Shown piece by piece: positions 36,748-45,093 of a stretch of 64,000 bases of DNA. The DNA lies in contig NZ_CANDNZ010000003.1 in assembly GCF_947387555.1 (NCBI RefSeq), positions 62,001-126,000 on the forward strand. Reading direction: 5' to 3'. Positions within the stretch are counted from its first letter, which is position 1. Each line of letters begins with the position of its first letter. Under the pieces are notes generated by a model. The model ran no database searches and was not told the DNA's origin. It saw nothing but the letters and a program-made list of their open reading frames with translations. This DNA comes from Thalassomonas sp. RHCl1 (lineage in GTDB: Bacteria; Pseudomonadota; Gammaproteobacteria; Enterobacterales; Alteromonadaceae). The position numbers and the translations under genes are program-made.

Positions 36748-37128
36748 TTATGGTTTGTTATCGTAATTGCGGCGTGCCGCTTTAATCTCGTCATGGTGCG
36801 TATTCGCCCAGGATACAAGTCCCCAAACAGACTTGCATAACCCTCTTCCAAGCTCGGTTAATTCATATTCCACCTTAACCGGAACTTCAGGGTAGACAGT
36901 ACGTTTTACAAATCCATCCCTTTCCAGGTCCCGTAAGGTTTGCGTTAGCATGCGCTGTGATATCCCCTCAATTCTGGATTTCAGAGAATTGAAGCGATCA
37001 GGGCCATCAGCCAGGCTAAATATAATCAATATCGACCACTTATCGCCTATTTGAGCAACGACATTACGAATGGGGCAGTCCTCACTTTGTAAAAAGATTC
37101 TTTTTCCCGTTTTATTACTCTCAGCCAT
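36748..37128 (-). CDS. HxlR-family transcriptional regulator
   Basis: A 126-residue MarR-like winged-helix protein of the HxlR family. CPIRNVVAQIGDKWSILIIFSLADGPDRFNSLKSRIEGISQRMLTQTL shows the family layout: an N-terminal Cys (Cys18), GDKWSxLI, RF, then GIS-QRMLTQTLRDLERDGFV. A wing VPVKVEYELTELGRGL follows. Some HxlR proteins use the N-terminal Cys to sense aldehydes, quinones or disulfide stress. The start at 37128 has a GAGAGAGG site; the longer frame from 37170 has none. It is divergent from an alpha/beta hydrolase that it probably controls. Confidence 0.9.
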   Translation of the reverse strand: MAESNKTGKRIFLQSEDCPIRNVVAQIGDKWSILIIFSLADGPDRFNSLKSRIEGISQRMLTQTLRDLERDGFVKRTVYPEVPVKVEYELTELGRGLCKSVWGLVSWANTHHDEIKAARRNYDNKP

Positions 37129-37143
37129 ATCGCCTCTCTCATG

Positions 37144-37228
37144 GGTTACTAAAAGGTAACTAAGCACCAATATAGTGCCTTATTGTGATTCAACAATCAA
37201 TACTGTACCTTAGTATATATTAGTAACC
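37144..37228. promoter_or_regulatory. Candidate HxlR operator half-sites
   Basis: GGTTACTAA at 37144-37152 and its inverse TTAGTAACC at 37220-37228 are perfect 9-bp arms. A second dyad GTTAC-6 bp-GTAAC lies at 37145-37160. All are in the 172-bp gap between the divergent HxlR and hydrolase genes. That HxlR binds here is inference. Confidence 0.4.
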
Positions 37229-37300
37229 AATATTCAATATCAATAGCAAAGTAACGGATTAATCTTTGTCTTCCTTTGAAAAAGTTTATAAGGCAGCAAT

Positions 37301-38218
37301 ATGAGCCAGGCATTACTCAACAAAGCACTGAACAATTATTCATCCAATAAGCGCGAACCGGCATTAGATGCATTTGAACCCCGTTTTATTAAAGTTGGAG
37401 GTTTTGATATACGATACCTATACAAAGAAAAGCAGGATGCCCCGACTCTTGTACTCCTAAATGGTTTGCCTCAAAGTATTCGCATGTGGGAGTCATCTTT
37501 AGAAAAGTTTTCCGCCCACTTTAATGTGATTGCCTTTGACATACCCGGTTTCGGCTTATCTAAAGCCAAAGAAAGCGATATGTCACCTAGCAACCTGGGG
37601 CAAGTGATCATCCGGGTATTGGATCACTTTAAGATTCAAAAAGCACATCTGGTGGGGCCTGATGTTGGCGTGCCTATTACACTGTCAGCAGTAATTAATC
37701 ACCCGAAACGTTTTGAAAGTATCAATATTTTTGATGGCCCCGGCACTTATCCGCCCAAGCTGTCTCCTATTTTGATGGCCGTGATTAAGTTTGGTTTTGT
37801 CAGGTGGCTAGCAAAAGGCTTAAATAAAAAGTCAGTTATGAAGACTAATTTTTTAACGGCAGTTAAAGAAGGATACTACCGGTACCGTCCCTCCAGGCGG
37901 GCGATCAAAGAGTACTATGACATTACTCATAACGATGCAAGCCATCGAAGCTCTATTAGTTTCTTTGCGACTTATTCAACCGAACTACCTTGGATTGAAA
38001 AAAGATTGAAAGATATCAAAGTCCCTACTCTTATCACCTGGGGCAAACAAGATCCGTTTGTTTTAGTAGAAAACGCAGATGTCTTATCCAAGGCAATTCC
38101 CAATAACAAAGTGGTTATTTTTGAAAATGCGTCCCATTTTTCATCTGAAGATGCGGGTGAGGAATACGTTGATGCCCTAACCCATTGGTGCCTGCATGAA
38201 TACAAAAAATATAAGTAG
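37301..38218 (+). CDS. Alpha/beta hydrolase with Asp nucleophile elbow (dehalogenase/epoxide-hydrolase-like)
   Basis: A 305-residue cytoplasmic alpha/beta hydrolase. LVLLNGLPQSIRMWE holds the oxyanion region, and FDIPGFGLSKAK the strand after it. The nucleophile elbow is GPDVG with Asp121 in place of Ser, as in haloalkane dehalogenases and epoxide hydrolases. An acid (WGKQDPF, Asp251) and base (NASHFSSED, His279) complete the triad, and a cap domain lies at about 150-225. The residue after the first strand (Asn/Gly-Leu-Pro) is less like true dehalogenases (HGNPTSSYLW), so an epoxide or other ester substrate is possible. Expression is probably released by the divergent HxlR regulator. Confidence 0.8.
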   Translation: MSQALLNKALNNYSSNKREPALDAFEPRFIKVGGFDIRYLYKEKQDAPTLVLLNGLPQSIRMWESSLEKFSAHFNVIAFDIPGFGLSKAKESDMSPSNLGQVIIRVLDHFKIQKAHLVGPDVGVPITLSAVINHPKRFESINIFDGPGTYPPKLSPILMAVIKFGFVRWLAKGLNKKSVMKTNFLTAVKEGYYRYRPSRRAIKEYYDITHNDASHRSSISFFATYSTELPWIEKRLKDIKVPTLITWGKQDPFVLVENADVLSKAIPNNKVVIFENASHFSSEDAGEEYVDALTHWCLHEYKKYK

Positions 38219-38507
38219 CACCGGTGGTCAAGCGTCAGTAGTTATTTTCCAAAGTATAAATTGCAGTGGGCAAATTATATTTTGCGACTGTGTTTATCAG
38301 GCCATTTTTACAAAGGGTTAAAGATATTTCACAGGCTTGTCAGAGCCTGATTAACCCCAGATTTTTGATTGTTAATGCAATTAAAAATGAATAAATATTA
38401 CCGTATCAAATTATCACTTGTGAATTATGCTCTCACTTACGTTAGCTAAGGTTAATTGTTAAGAATGAACATAATGCTAACGAGTTTACTCGCTTTTTGG
38501 GGCAACC

Positions 38508-39425
38508 ATGATAGATATATCAGACATTCGTCTAATTAAAGTTATCAATGAAGTTGGTAGCATTAACCGTGCTGCAGAAGTTTTACATATGTCGCAGCCA
38601 ACCTTAAGCAAAAAAGTCAGCCGCCTTGAACAAAAACTCGCATTGAGTTTGTTCAATCGTAATAGTGTCGGTATGGTGCCGACCCAAGCTGCCAAGTTTT
38701 TACTAAAAGAAGGAGAGAATTTAGAAACGCAACTGCAAATTATCCAGCGTCATTTGGAATTAATGGCTAATATGGTCGGTGGTCGTATTCGCATTGGCGT
38801 CGGGCCAATAGTGGAGCAGTTAATCCTGCCTAAGATGCTACTCGACTTTGCCAAAAAAGAATATCAGTTCAAAGTTTCAGTGATTACAGAATCCCCCGAA
38901 GTGCTGATTAATCAGTTACAAAATAGCCAGATAGATATAGCGATTGGACCTTTCCTGACAGACGAATTAGCCGGAGATTTTACTGCCCCGTTAACCATGT
39001 CGGAAAAACTCGTTTTTATGGTTCGTTCCGGACACGACCTTTGCCAGTATAATCAAGTCCCCCTGCAAAAAATAAAACAATACCGCATTATTGCTCCCCA
39101 TCTACCCCGTAAAATGGGAAGTGAATTGCTTGATTTTGTAAAGGATGCGGAGATTTTGCCTGATATTCGTTGCGACAATTATTCAATGGCGAAAACCATC
39201 ATCTCTGATTCTGATTTTATTACCATTGGCCTGGAATCTTTGTTTCGGGACGAAATAGCAAATGGTGATTTGGTTAAAGTTAATTTTCCAGTCGACGTTT
39301 TATGGCAATGCAACTGTTTAGTAAAACCGGAAACATTGCTGATGCCAGCGGTTAAAGAAGTCGTTGAACTATTTTCTGCGCATATGGATGCAGCTTCAGG
39401 CAGTGGCACTTCTCGTATCGTCTAG
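38508..39425 (+). CDS. LysR-family transcriptional regulator
   Basis: A 305-residue LysR regulator. The helix-turn-helix at about 4-62 reads IRLIKVINEVGSINRAAEVLHMSQPTLSKKVSRLEQKL. The two-lobed co-inducer domain follows (IRIGVGPIVEQLILPKML, IDIAIGPFL, FITIGLESLFRDEIANGDLVKV). The effector is unknown. The next gene on the same strand is a TonB receptor 366 bp away, a plausible but unproven target. Confidence 0.9.
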   Translation: MIDISDIRLIKVINEVGSINRAAEVLHMSQPTLSKKVSRLEQKLALSLFNRNSVGMVPTQAAKFLLKEGENLETQLQIIQRHLELMANMVGGRIRIGVGPIVEQLILPKMLLDFAKKEYQFKVSVITESPEVLINQLQNSQIDIAIGPFLTDELAGDFTAPLTMSEKLVFMVRSGHDLCQYNQVPLQKIKQYRIIAPHLPRKMGSELLDFVKDAEILPDIRCDNYSMAKTIISDSDFITIGLESLFRDEIANGDLVKVNFPVDVLWQCNCLVKPETLLMPAVKEVVELFSAHMDAASGSGTSRIV

Positions 39426-39445
39426 GTTATGCCTGGCTTTGAGCC

Positions 39446-39521
39446 GGGCAACGGGCTGGCCGTTTTCTTTCTCTAGCCCTTCAACTTCAGGCTAAGATAG
39501 TCTTCTTTTTTCTTAAACCAA
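39446..39521 (-). pseudogene. Fragment of the DUF6795 gene
   Basis: 76 bp match 50703-50779 inside the DUF6795 gene (shared GGCAACGGGCTGGCCGTTTT and TTCTTTTTTCTTAAACCA). On the minus strand it reads WFKKKEDYLSLKLKG then a stop, against WFKKKEAYLSPEVKG in the intact gene. The rest of that gene is missing. The remainder of 39426-39791 shows no gene. Confidence 0.6.
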
Positions 39522-39806
39522 TGCTGAAAATGTCCTTTTTCATACATTCTACGTTCATTCTTATTTGCTCTTCGGGCTGAAGTTATGCGGATCACCTCAA
39601 CACCATCTTCATATAATCGCTTAGCATTTAAGGGTATTTAAGTGTTTTTTATTTGCCATCCACATAACCTTTTTTAATTCGGAAGAGTTTTAATTAATAA
39701 TATCTCATGGGTTTTGGTGCACTTGCATGTTGAATTAGCCTAGCTAATAACCAGATAGCTCTTAAACTTAAAGCTAACCTAAAGTTTAGCGGTGGTCATT
39801 ATCAAT

Positions 39807-41936
39807 ATGACTATAACAAGAATGTTTTTTTGTATTATTTGGCTTGTTGTGGCTCCTGCTCTTTATGCCGAAGAAACAAAGTTACTTTTTAATATGTCAC
39901 TTGAAGAACTATCAAAAATATCTGTCGTTTATGCCGCCTCAGGGTTTAAGCAGAAAACAAGCAAAGCTCCGGCAACAGTAACTATTATCACTAATGACGA
40001 ATTGCAAGCTCGTGGAGCGCGTACTCTGTCAGATGTCTTAATAAGTGTGCCAGGCGTGCATGTCAGTGAATCACAGATCCAATATAATCATAAACAATTC
40101 ATAATCCGTGGTTTGTCCGGAGATTACTCTTCTCAAGTTAAAATACTGATAGATGGTGAGCCTTTTTACAACATGCAAAGTAGTGGTATTGCCAACGGTT
40201 TTCATTTACCACTTACAAGTTTCAAACAAATTGAGGTAATAAAAGGGCCTGGTTCAGCCGTTTATGGTGCGGATGCCTTTGCAGGTATTATTAATTTGGT
40301 CTCCTATCAACAAAATGAGATGAAGACAAACGTTGGCGGACGCATTGGTAGTTTTGATAGCTATGATCTGTTTGCTAAGCATGAATTGTTCATAGGTAAT
40401 GGCCATTTACAATTATCATTTGATTACAGCAAGTCAAATGATGACCCCAAAAGAATTATTAACACTGATTTGCAATCGGTTTTTGACAGTATTTTTGCTA
40501 CGAGTGCATCACAAGCTCCAGGGCCAATTGACGAACACTATGAAGTAATGAGTGCAATGGCAAAGTGGCGTTGGCATAAGTTAAGTTTAAATTACTTCAC
40601 TTGGCGAAACTTTGATATGGGTTTAGGAGGAGGAATTGCACAAGCTTTGGATTCAAAAGGGAGTGCTTCAACAAAGCATAATCAGTATTTGGCCAAATAT
40701 GACTTAAGCGATTATGTTGACAGCAATTTAATTGCAACATTTAGTTATAAAAACCAATGGAATCAGTCGTACTTAAATGTATTCCCGGCAGGCAGCGTGT
40801 TACCGATTGGGGCTGACGGTAACCTGGATTTTTCGACTCCGACAACTGTGGCTTTATTTAGTGATGGTTATATAGGTACGCCATCATCGGGAGGGAATGT
40901 AACAGCATACCGGCTAACCCATTTGTTTAATATTAATGAAAACCACTTATTTCGCTGGGAAACGGGTTATGAGCGCTTAAAGTTTAATGCCACTGAACGT
41001 AAAAACTTTGGCCCGAGTGTACTTTTAGGAACTGAAACCGTGGTAACCGGTCGTTTAACCGATGTTAGCGGTACGCCTTATGTTTATTTACCTAATGTTA
41101 AGAGAAATTTCTATTATTTATCTATTCAAGATGAGTGGCAGGTACAGCCTAATTTACAATTCACCCTGGGAGCAAGGTATGATAATTATTCAGATTTCGG
41201 AGCCAGGACAAACCCAAGGTTAGGATTAATTTGGCAAACTAGTGATGCCTTGACGATGAAGTTTTTTGCCGGCACTGCAATAAAAGCACCTTCAATTGCA
41301 CAATTATACTCACAAAATAACCCTGTAGGTCTTGGTAACTCATCCTTACAGTCTGAAAAAGTAGAAACGCTCGAAACAGGCATGGGCTTAGAATATTTCG
41401 TTAACGAGAATATGCTGATATCAGCCAGTTTCTATAAATATCACGCGAGAGACTTAGTTAAGTTTGTTTTTGATGAAGAACAAAGAGGCAATGTAGCGCA
41501 AAATATTGGCGAGCTAAAGGGAAAGGGAGCTGAATTATCATTTAAATGGAAGCCATATAATAATGTTTCTTTAGATGCTAATTACTCTGTTGTTCAATCA
41601 GAAAATGAAGCAAGCGTTGATACACCTGATATACCGAGAAACATGGCCTATTTAGGCATTGCTTGGCAACCTTCAGGTAATTGGTCATGGAACCTTAATG
41701 CTAAATGGGTTGGTAATCGAGTACGGGCAATAACTGATACACGAGACAAGTTAGCAAGTTATACATGGATCACTAGTAAGTTGCAGCTTACAGACATTAT
41801 TAAAGGAGTAGACGCGGCCATTATTATTAACAATGCTTTGGATACTGAAGCAAGAGAGCCAAGTAACGGTAGCATTGCTGATGACTATCCGCAGCCTGGG
41901 CGACAAGTATTATTAGAAATGAATTATAGGTTTTAG
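39807..41936 (+). CDS. TonB-dependent outer-membrane receptor
   Basis: A 709-residue receptor. Starts at GTG 39792 and ATG 39807 are both open; the ATG is preferred with a GGTGG stretch before it. The signal peptide ends LVVAPALYA-EE. Plug domain: APATVTIITNDELQARGARTLSDVLISVPGV, FIIRGLSGDYSSQVKILIDG and QIEVIKGPGSAVYGADAFAGIINLV. The barrel ends in LLEMNYRF. Its plug is closest in style to colicin-I/vitamin-B12-type receptors, but a substrate cannot be given. GC is lower than in the receptor at 7991. A LysR gene lies upstream. Confidence 0.9.
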   Translation: MTITRMFFCIIWLVVAPALYAEETKLLFNMSLEELSKISVVYAASGFKQKTSKAPATVTIITNDELQARGARTLSDVLISVPGVHVSESQIQYNHKQFIIRGLSGDYSSQVKILIDGEPFYNMQSSGIANGFHLPLTSFKQIEVIKGPGSAVYGADAFAGIINLVSYQQNEMKTNVGGRIGSFDSYDLFAKHELFIGNGHLQLSFDYSKSNDDPKRIINTDLQSVFDSIFATSASQAPGPIDEHYEVMSAMAKWRWHKLSLNYFTWRNFDMGLGGGIAQALDSKGSASTKHNQYLAKYDLSDYVDSNLIATFSYKNQWNQSYLNVFPAGSVLPIGADGNLDFSTPTTVALFSDGYIGTPSSGGNVTAYRLTHLFNINENHLFRWETGYERLKFNATERKNFGPSVLLGTETVVTGRLTDVSGTPYVYLPNVKRNFYYLSIQDEWQVQPNLQFTLGARYDNYSDFGARTNPRLGLIWQTSDALTMKFFAGTAIKAPSIAQLYSQNNPVGLGNSSLQSEKVETLETGMGLEYFVNENMLISASFYKYHARDLVKFVFDEEQRGNVAQNIGELKGKGAELSFKWKPYNNVSLDANYSVVQSENEASVDTPDIPRNMAYLGIAWQPSGNWSWNLNAKWVGNRVRAITDTRDKLASYTWITSKLQLTDIIKGVDAAIIINNALDTEAREPSNGSIADDYPQPGRQVLLEMNYRF

Positions 41937-42142
41937 TTTTACCTCAGTTTGTGACGAGTTAACTTATCGGCCAACTCAATGATTTTAGGAAAAAGCCGCC
42001 GATCAAACATGGACATCCAAAATTTACCTTCTTGCCAATTAATGGCTATCCGCTGCTTACTTACTCCGAAAAGCAAAATTTGAGAACACCGAGCCTGGGC
42101 CACAGCGAGCTTCACTGCCAGAAAAATAACGGGAAATAAAGA

Positions 42143-42168
42143 CAGTTGCGGATATCCCACATTGCTTA
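42143..42168 (-). repeat. Dispersed intergenic repeat, copy 5 (diverged core)
   Basis: CAGTTGCGGATATCCCACAT plus TGCTT is a diverged core. On the minus strand the motif reads AMWDIRN. Confidence 0.4.
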
Positions 42169-42244
42169 TTTATACGCTATTCTATGTGAGTTACATCGCT
42201 AGCAGAATCAAAAACATTGAAGTCTACAATCAAAGGAATGAAGG

Positions 42245-43279
42245 ATGACTACTGCAAACTTGGCCCCCACGCCTATCCCTGAAGATTACGCGATTCATAT
42301 TGTTGAGAAATCAATGCCGGTGGATCAGCTGATCATGATCCTCTATGACTTTCCCAAGCCAATAGTTTTTGAGCATTTTAAGCTAGTTAATTCTCATATT
42401 AAAAACGGCGAAGTTTGGCCCGGACAGCTGGTACTGCTTTCTCCCGCTGATGCCACTCAATGCACGATAGAAGAGCAAGCGTTTTTAACCGTTGCTGAAC
42501 AAGTGGATCTCACTTTGCTACAACTCTCAAATTCAGAAAGGGAGTTATTAGCAAAACGTTATGATCTGCTGTCTAGTATTGGTACCTATTCTGGATTACT
42601 ACTTGGGGTTGCAAATACCTCATGGACTGCTCATGTAAAGCAAGTGGAACTTATTTTGAAGGATATAGAAGAAACTTATGTTACTAGCTATAACCGACAG
42701 GGAAATTTGAATAATCAAATCTTTTTTCAACGGCGAAAAATGCACTTTGCTAGCTTAGACGCGGCCTTGGCTCGGGTAGCGCAACCTGAAATTAGCGGAA
42801 GACTTGTTTCTGGTGATATTCGCCGTAATCTTGGACTAAGTTCTAAAAGTACCATCCGACAGTGGAAGAAGCTAGGCGGGATTGCTGAAACTATACCTGA
42901 GTTTGCCCGAAATCATGAAGCCGTGACTAAAATGGCCCAAAACCTAAAGCGAGTGGGTTATGTTGGTATGGCATTAACGGGTTTAGATGCCAGTATCAAT
43001 ATCCGTAAAGCTTGCATCGAAGGTGATGATGCAACGTGTAGTAAGACAAAACATACCGAGTCGGGCAAAGCGGGGCTTAATATTTTAGGCGGTCTGGCTG
43101 GGGGATATTTGGCAGCTTGGGGCACCTGTACATTAGTGTTTAGTTTACCCTCCGGCGGTACAAGTTTCTTTTGGTGTTCTGTAGTTGCTGGTGCCAGTGG
43201 CGGGAGCGCAGGGGGATACGCCGGAGGTATGCTAGGTGAATGGGCTGGTAATAAATTATATGAAGTGAAGTCATTATGA
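42245..43279 (+). CDS. Putative glycine-zipper toxin with LysM-like N-terminus
   Basis: A 344-residue protein without signal peptide. Residues about 14-66 (YAIHIVEKSMPVDQLIMILY...NGEVWPGQLVLLSP) resemble a LysM-type module. Middle residues 80-240 are helical. Residues about 283-335 form two Gly/Ala-rich hydrophobic segments (GLNILGGLAGGYLAAWG; SVVAGASGGSAGGYAGGMLG), a glycine zipper of the sort seen in pore-forming type VI or contact-dependent effectors. The stop overlaps the start of a small membrane protein by 4 bp (ATGA), the usual arrangement for a membrane-acting toxin and its immunity protein. Toxin activity is inference. A related C-terminal domain recurs in the decayed gene at 49289. 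Confidence 0.6.
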   Translation: MTTANLAPTPIPEDYAIHIVEKSMPVDQLIMILYDFPKPIVFEHFKLVNSHIKNGEVWPGQLVLLSPADATQCTIEEQAFLTVAEQVDLTLLQLSNSERELLAKRYDLLSSIGTYSGLLLGVANTSWTAHVKQVELILKDIEETYVTSYNRQGNLNNQIFFQRRKMHFASLDAALARVAQPEISGRLVSGDIRRNLGLSSKSTIRQWKKLGGIAETIPEFARNHEAVTKMAQNLKRVGYVGMALTGLDASINIRKACIEGDDATCSKTKHTESGKAGLNILGGLAGGYLAAWGTCTLVFSLPSGGTSFFWCSVVAGASGGSAGGYAGGMLGEWAGNKLYEVKSL

Positions 43280-43638
43280 ATGCTGAATTATTAAGTTGGA
43301 TAATGTTTATTGTTATTTGTGTTAGCGCGCTTAGTTTTCTTGTTTGGATCGGTTTTGTTTTTTACTTGAAATTAAAATGGCTACCCCAGGTTGAGGATAT
43401 CCTGGAGGATGGTCGTCGATATTTTTCTTTAAACTTGCTTTTGGCAGGTCAGGGCTGTTTACATTATGGCCCGGTATTTTTTAATGACTGGTATGCTAAA
43501 CGAATTAATCTATTAGAGAAAAGGGATCAAGTTCCTAAGAAGGCCCGGCGTTTATTTACATTCGGCTTCTATTTATTCATGTTGAACAATGTAATATTCT
43601 GGGGGGCTGGGGCAATAATTTACTTCTTTAAATTATGA
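43276..43638 (+). CDS. Small inner-membrane protein, probable immunity partner
   Basis: A 120-residue protein with a hydrophobic N-terminal segment (about 7-35), a short cytoplasmic or periplasmic part with charged residues (WLPQVEDILEDGRRYF; NDWYAKRINLLEKRDQVPKKARR) and a C-terminal membrane segment (about 93-118). It overlaps the toxin-like gene by 4 bp and so is translated with it. Immunity proteins to pore-forming effectors are usually small membrane proteins in this position. No family is recognised. Confidence 0.6.
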   Translation: MNAELLSWIMFIVICVSALSFLVWIGFVFYLKLKWLPQVEDILEDGRRYFSLNLLLAGQGCLHYGPVFFNDWYAKRINLLEKRDQVPKKARRLFTFGFYLFMLNNVIFWGAGAIIYFFKL

Positions 43639-43896
43639 CTATTGAAGCTGGATAGCAATTATTAATCGCGCCATGTTTATGGCTATGTGAAAATATCAGT
43701 TTTATCTAAAATACCCTATCTATCGCATTTTGGTGGTTTTATAGAGTGTATTTATCATCAACTCTAATGCTCAGCGGATAAGCTTTATAGTAAGCGTGCG
43801 CCTGTGTATTAGGTGTTGAACAAAGCCAAGTGAGCTATTCCTCTCATGATATAAGATACAGCAACTTAACTTATGACTTTTCAATAAAGCACGGGG

Positions 43897-44073
43897 TTAG
43901 TTTTTAACAGCCAGGCTTGGCTCCGCTTGTTTCGGTTTAATAACGAACTCCGCCTGATTGACAACAATACTGACCTTTTGCCTGGCAGGGAAACCGGCCA
44001 GGCGCAGCCATTTCCCTTTGAGCACTACACGAGGCTCCAGCTTGACGGGCACATAGTTAATCCCTATGCCATG
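43897..44073 (-). pseudogene. SymE-like gene remnant (copy 3, N-terminus deleted)
   Basis: Translation matches the SymE core from GIGINYVPVKLEP through LKGKWLRLAGFP to the stop at 43897. The first 45 or so codons and the leader hairpin 1 5' arm are gone. At 44073 the gene joins directly to the distal arm of that hairpin (GGTGTCTCTAGCACTC), a deletion of about 150 bp compared with the copy at 51.4 kb. No in-frame ATG remains. The downstream flank kept hairpin 2. Confidence 0.75.
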
Positions 44074-44135
44074 GTGTCTCTAGCACTCAAGGGTTGCGAC
44101 TTAAGTTACTATATTTTCTTTGGTAGTAACGCCTG

Positions 44136-44172
44136 TTATAGCAGCAGTTCATTCATGGAAGTGCTGCTATAA
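44136..44172. repeat. Hairpin 2 of the SymE-associated RNA element, copy 3
   Basis: TTATAGCAGCA and TGCTGCTATAA are perfect 11-bp arms. Compared with copy 1 (TATTGCAACA/TGTTGCAATA), two positions changed on both arms, keeping the pairing. The terminator hairpin further right is damaged (AGAGCTATT...AATTTGTCT). Confidence 0.6.
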
Positions 44173-44460
44173 GCGCTTTTCTTTTGGACTTGGATAGCAT
44201 TATTAAGGAAAGAGCTATTTTCTGGAAAATCAATAGTGAATTTGTCTTTTTTAAGGAAAATTTGAATGGCTGTCCAGATATATTCGCTCCCCACAGAAAA
44301 AGGCAAAAGTATTACGAAAGCATACGTAAAAAATTTACCTAAGGCAGGCTTTATTTAATAAAAATAAAAGAAACATCAATAGGTAAGGGCCAGAGTTCAA
44401 TGTTTATTTTAAACTCTGGCACCAAAATTCAGGACAGATCTAGCCGTAACACTATTTTAC

Positions 44461-45078
44461 TTACCGATTACAGCTGGCAATAAATACCTGCTTAAGTTCC
44501 TCAACGTAACCTTCCCTGGGAATTCGTTCAACAATAATTCTTGTTCCTTTTCCTGAGCCAAGAGAAAAATCTCTCGGCTTATGAGCAAGCTTTTTATGTA
44601 TCACCATTGAACTCGGCAGCTCAACACGACGGCCTATTGCCTCTATATGATGGCTATATGCAGTTAAGTTATTTCGCCAATCAATGGGCTTCATAGCCAT
44701 AACAGATGTTTTTAAAATTTCTAACTGGCAAACAATGTCATCATATTCTTTTGATGCTGACTGGTGGCTTGCCGACCGTTCAGAAAAGTTATAAAAAGTG
44801 ACCAATGCTGCAAATATCGATGCCACCATGCTTAAAAATGCCAACAGCCATTTTAATTCGGGTGTTGTAGCCACTTGCTGAATATCAGTGAAAATATTTG
44901 TACCAACAATAGCGATTAATATCATACTTGATGTGCCTAACAAGCTATGCCGCTTTTTAAGAGTGCTTGCCTCAACCTTATGGGCTGCTGAGTATTTTTC
45001 AGAATTTGATATCCATTTATCAAGCAACGCATTTACATCAGGAGGTATTGTTGTTTTCGATTGATTCATAGGTTTCAT
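44461..45078 (-). CDS. SLATT-domain membrane protein
   Basis: A 205-residue protein. After a helical N-terminus with KYSAAHKVEASTLKKRHSLLG come two adjacent membrane segments (SSMILIAIVGTNIFTDI, about 51-67; WLLAFLSMVASIFAALVTFY, about 78-97). A helix with SERSASHQSASKEYDDIVCQLEIL follows. This is the pattern of SLATT (SMODS and SLOG-associating 2TM effector) domains, which are predicted pore-forming effectors in nucleotide-signalling conflict systems. Here it closes an operon with a protein carrying CHAT-like motifs and a large secreted protein rather than a nucleotide cyclase. ATG codons at 45078 and 45069 are both possible; the second has better spacing to AGGAG. Confidence 0.75.
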   Translation of the reverse strand: MKPMNQSKTTIPPDVNALLDKWISNSEKYSAAHKVEASTLKKRHSLLGTSSMILIAIVGTNIFTDIQQVATTPELKWLLAFLSMVASIFAALVTFYNFSERSASHQSASKEYDDIVCQLEILKTSVMAMKPIDWRNNLTAYSHHIEAIGRRVELPSSMVIHKKLAHKPRDFSLGSGKGTRIIVERIPREGYVEELKQVFIASCNR

Positions 45079-45093
45079 TCTCCTGTCTATTTG

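Noticed and set aside
41939-42160. 73-codon minus-strand frame before the toxin-like gene
   Set aside because: It begins inside a diverged copy of the dispersed repeat, has no clear ribosome-binding site and shows no family pattern. It may be a remnant but is not supported as a gene.
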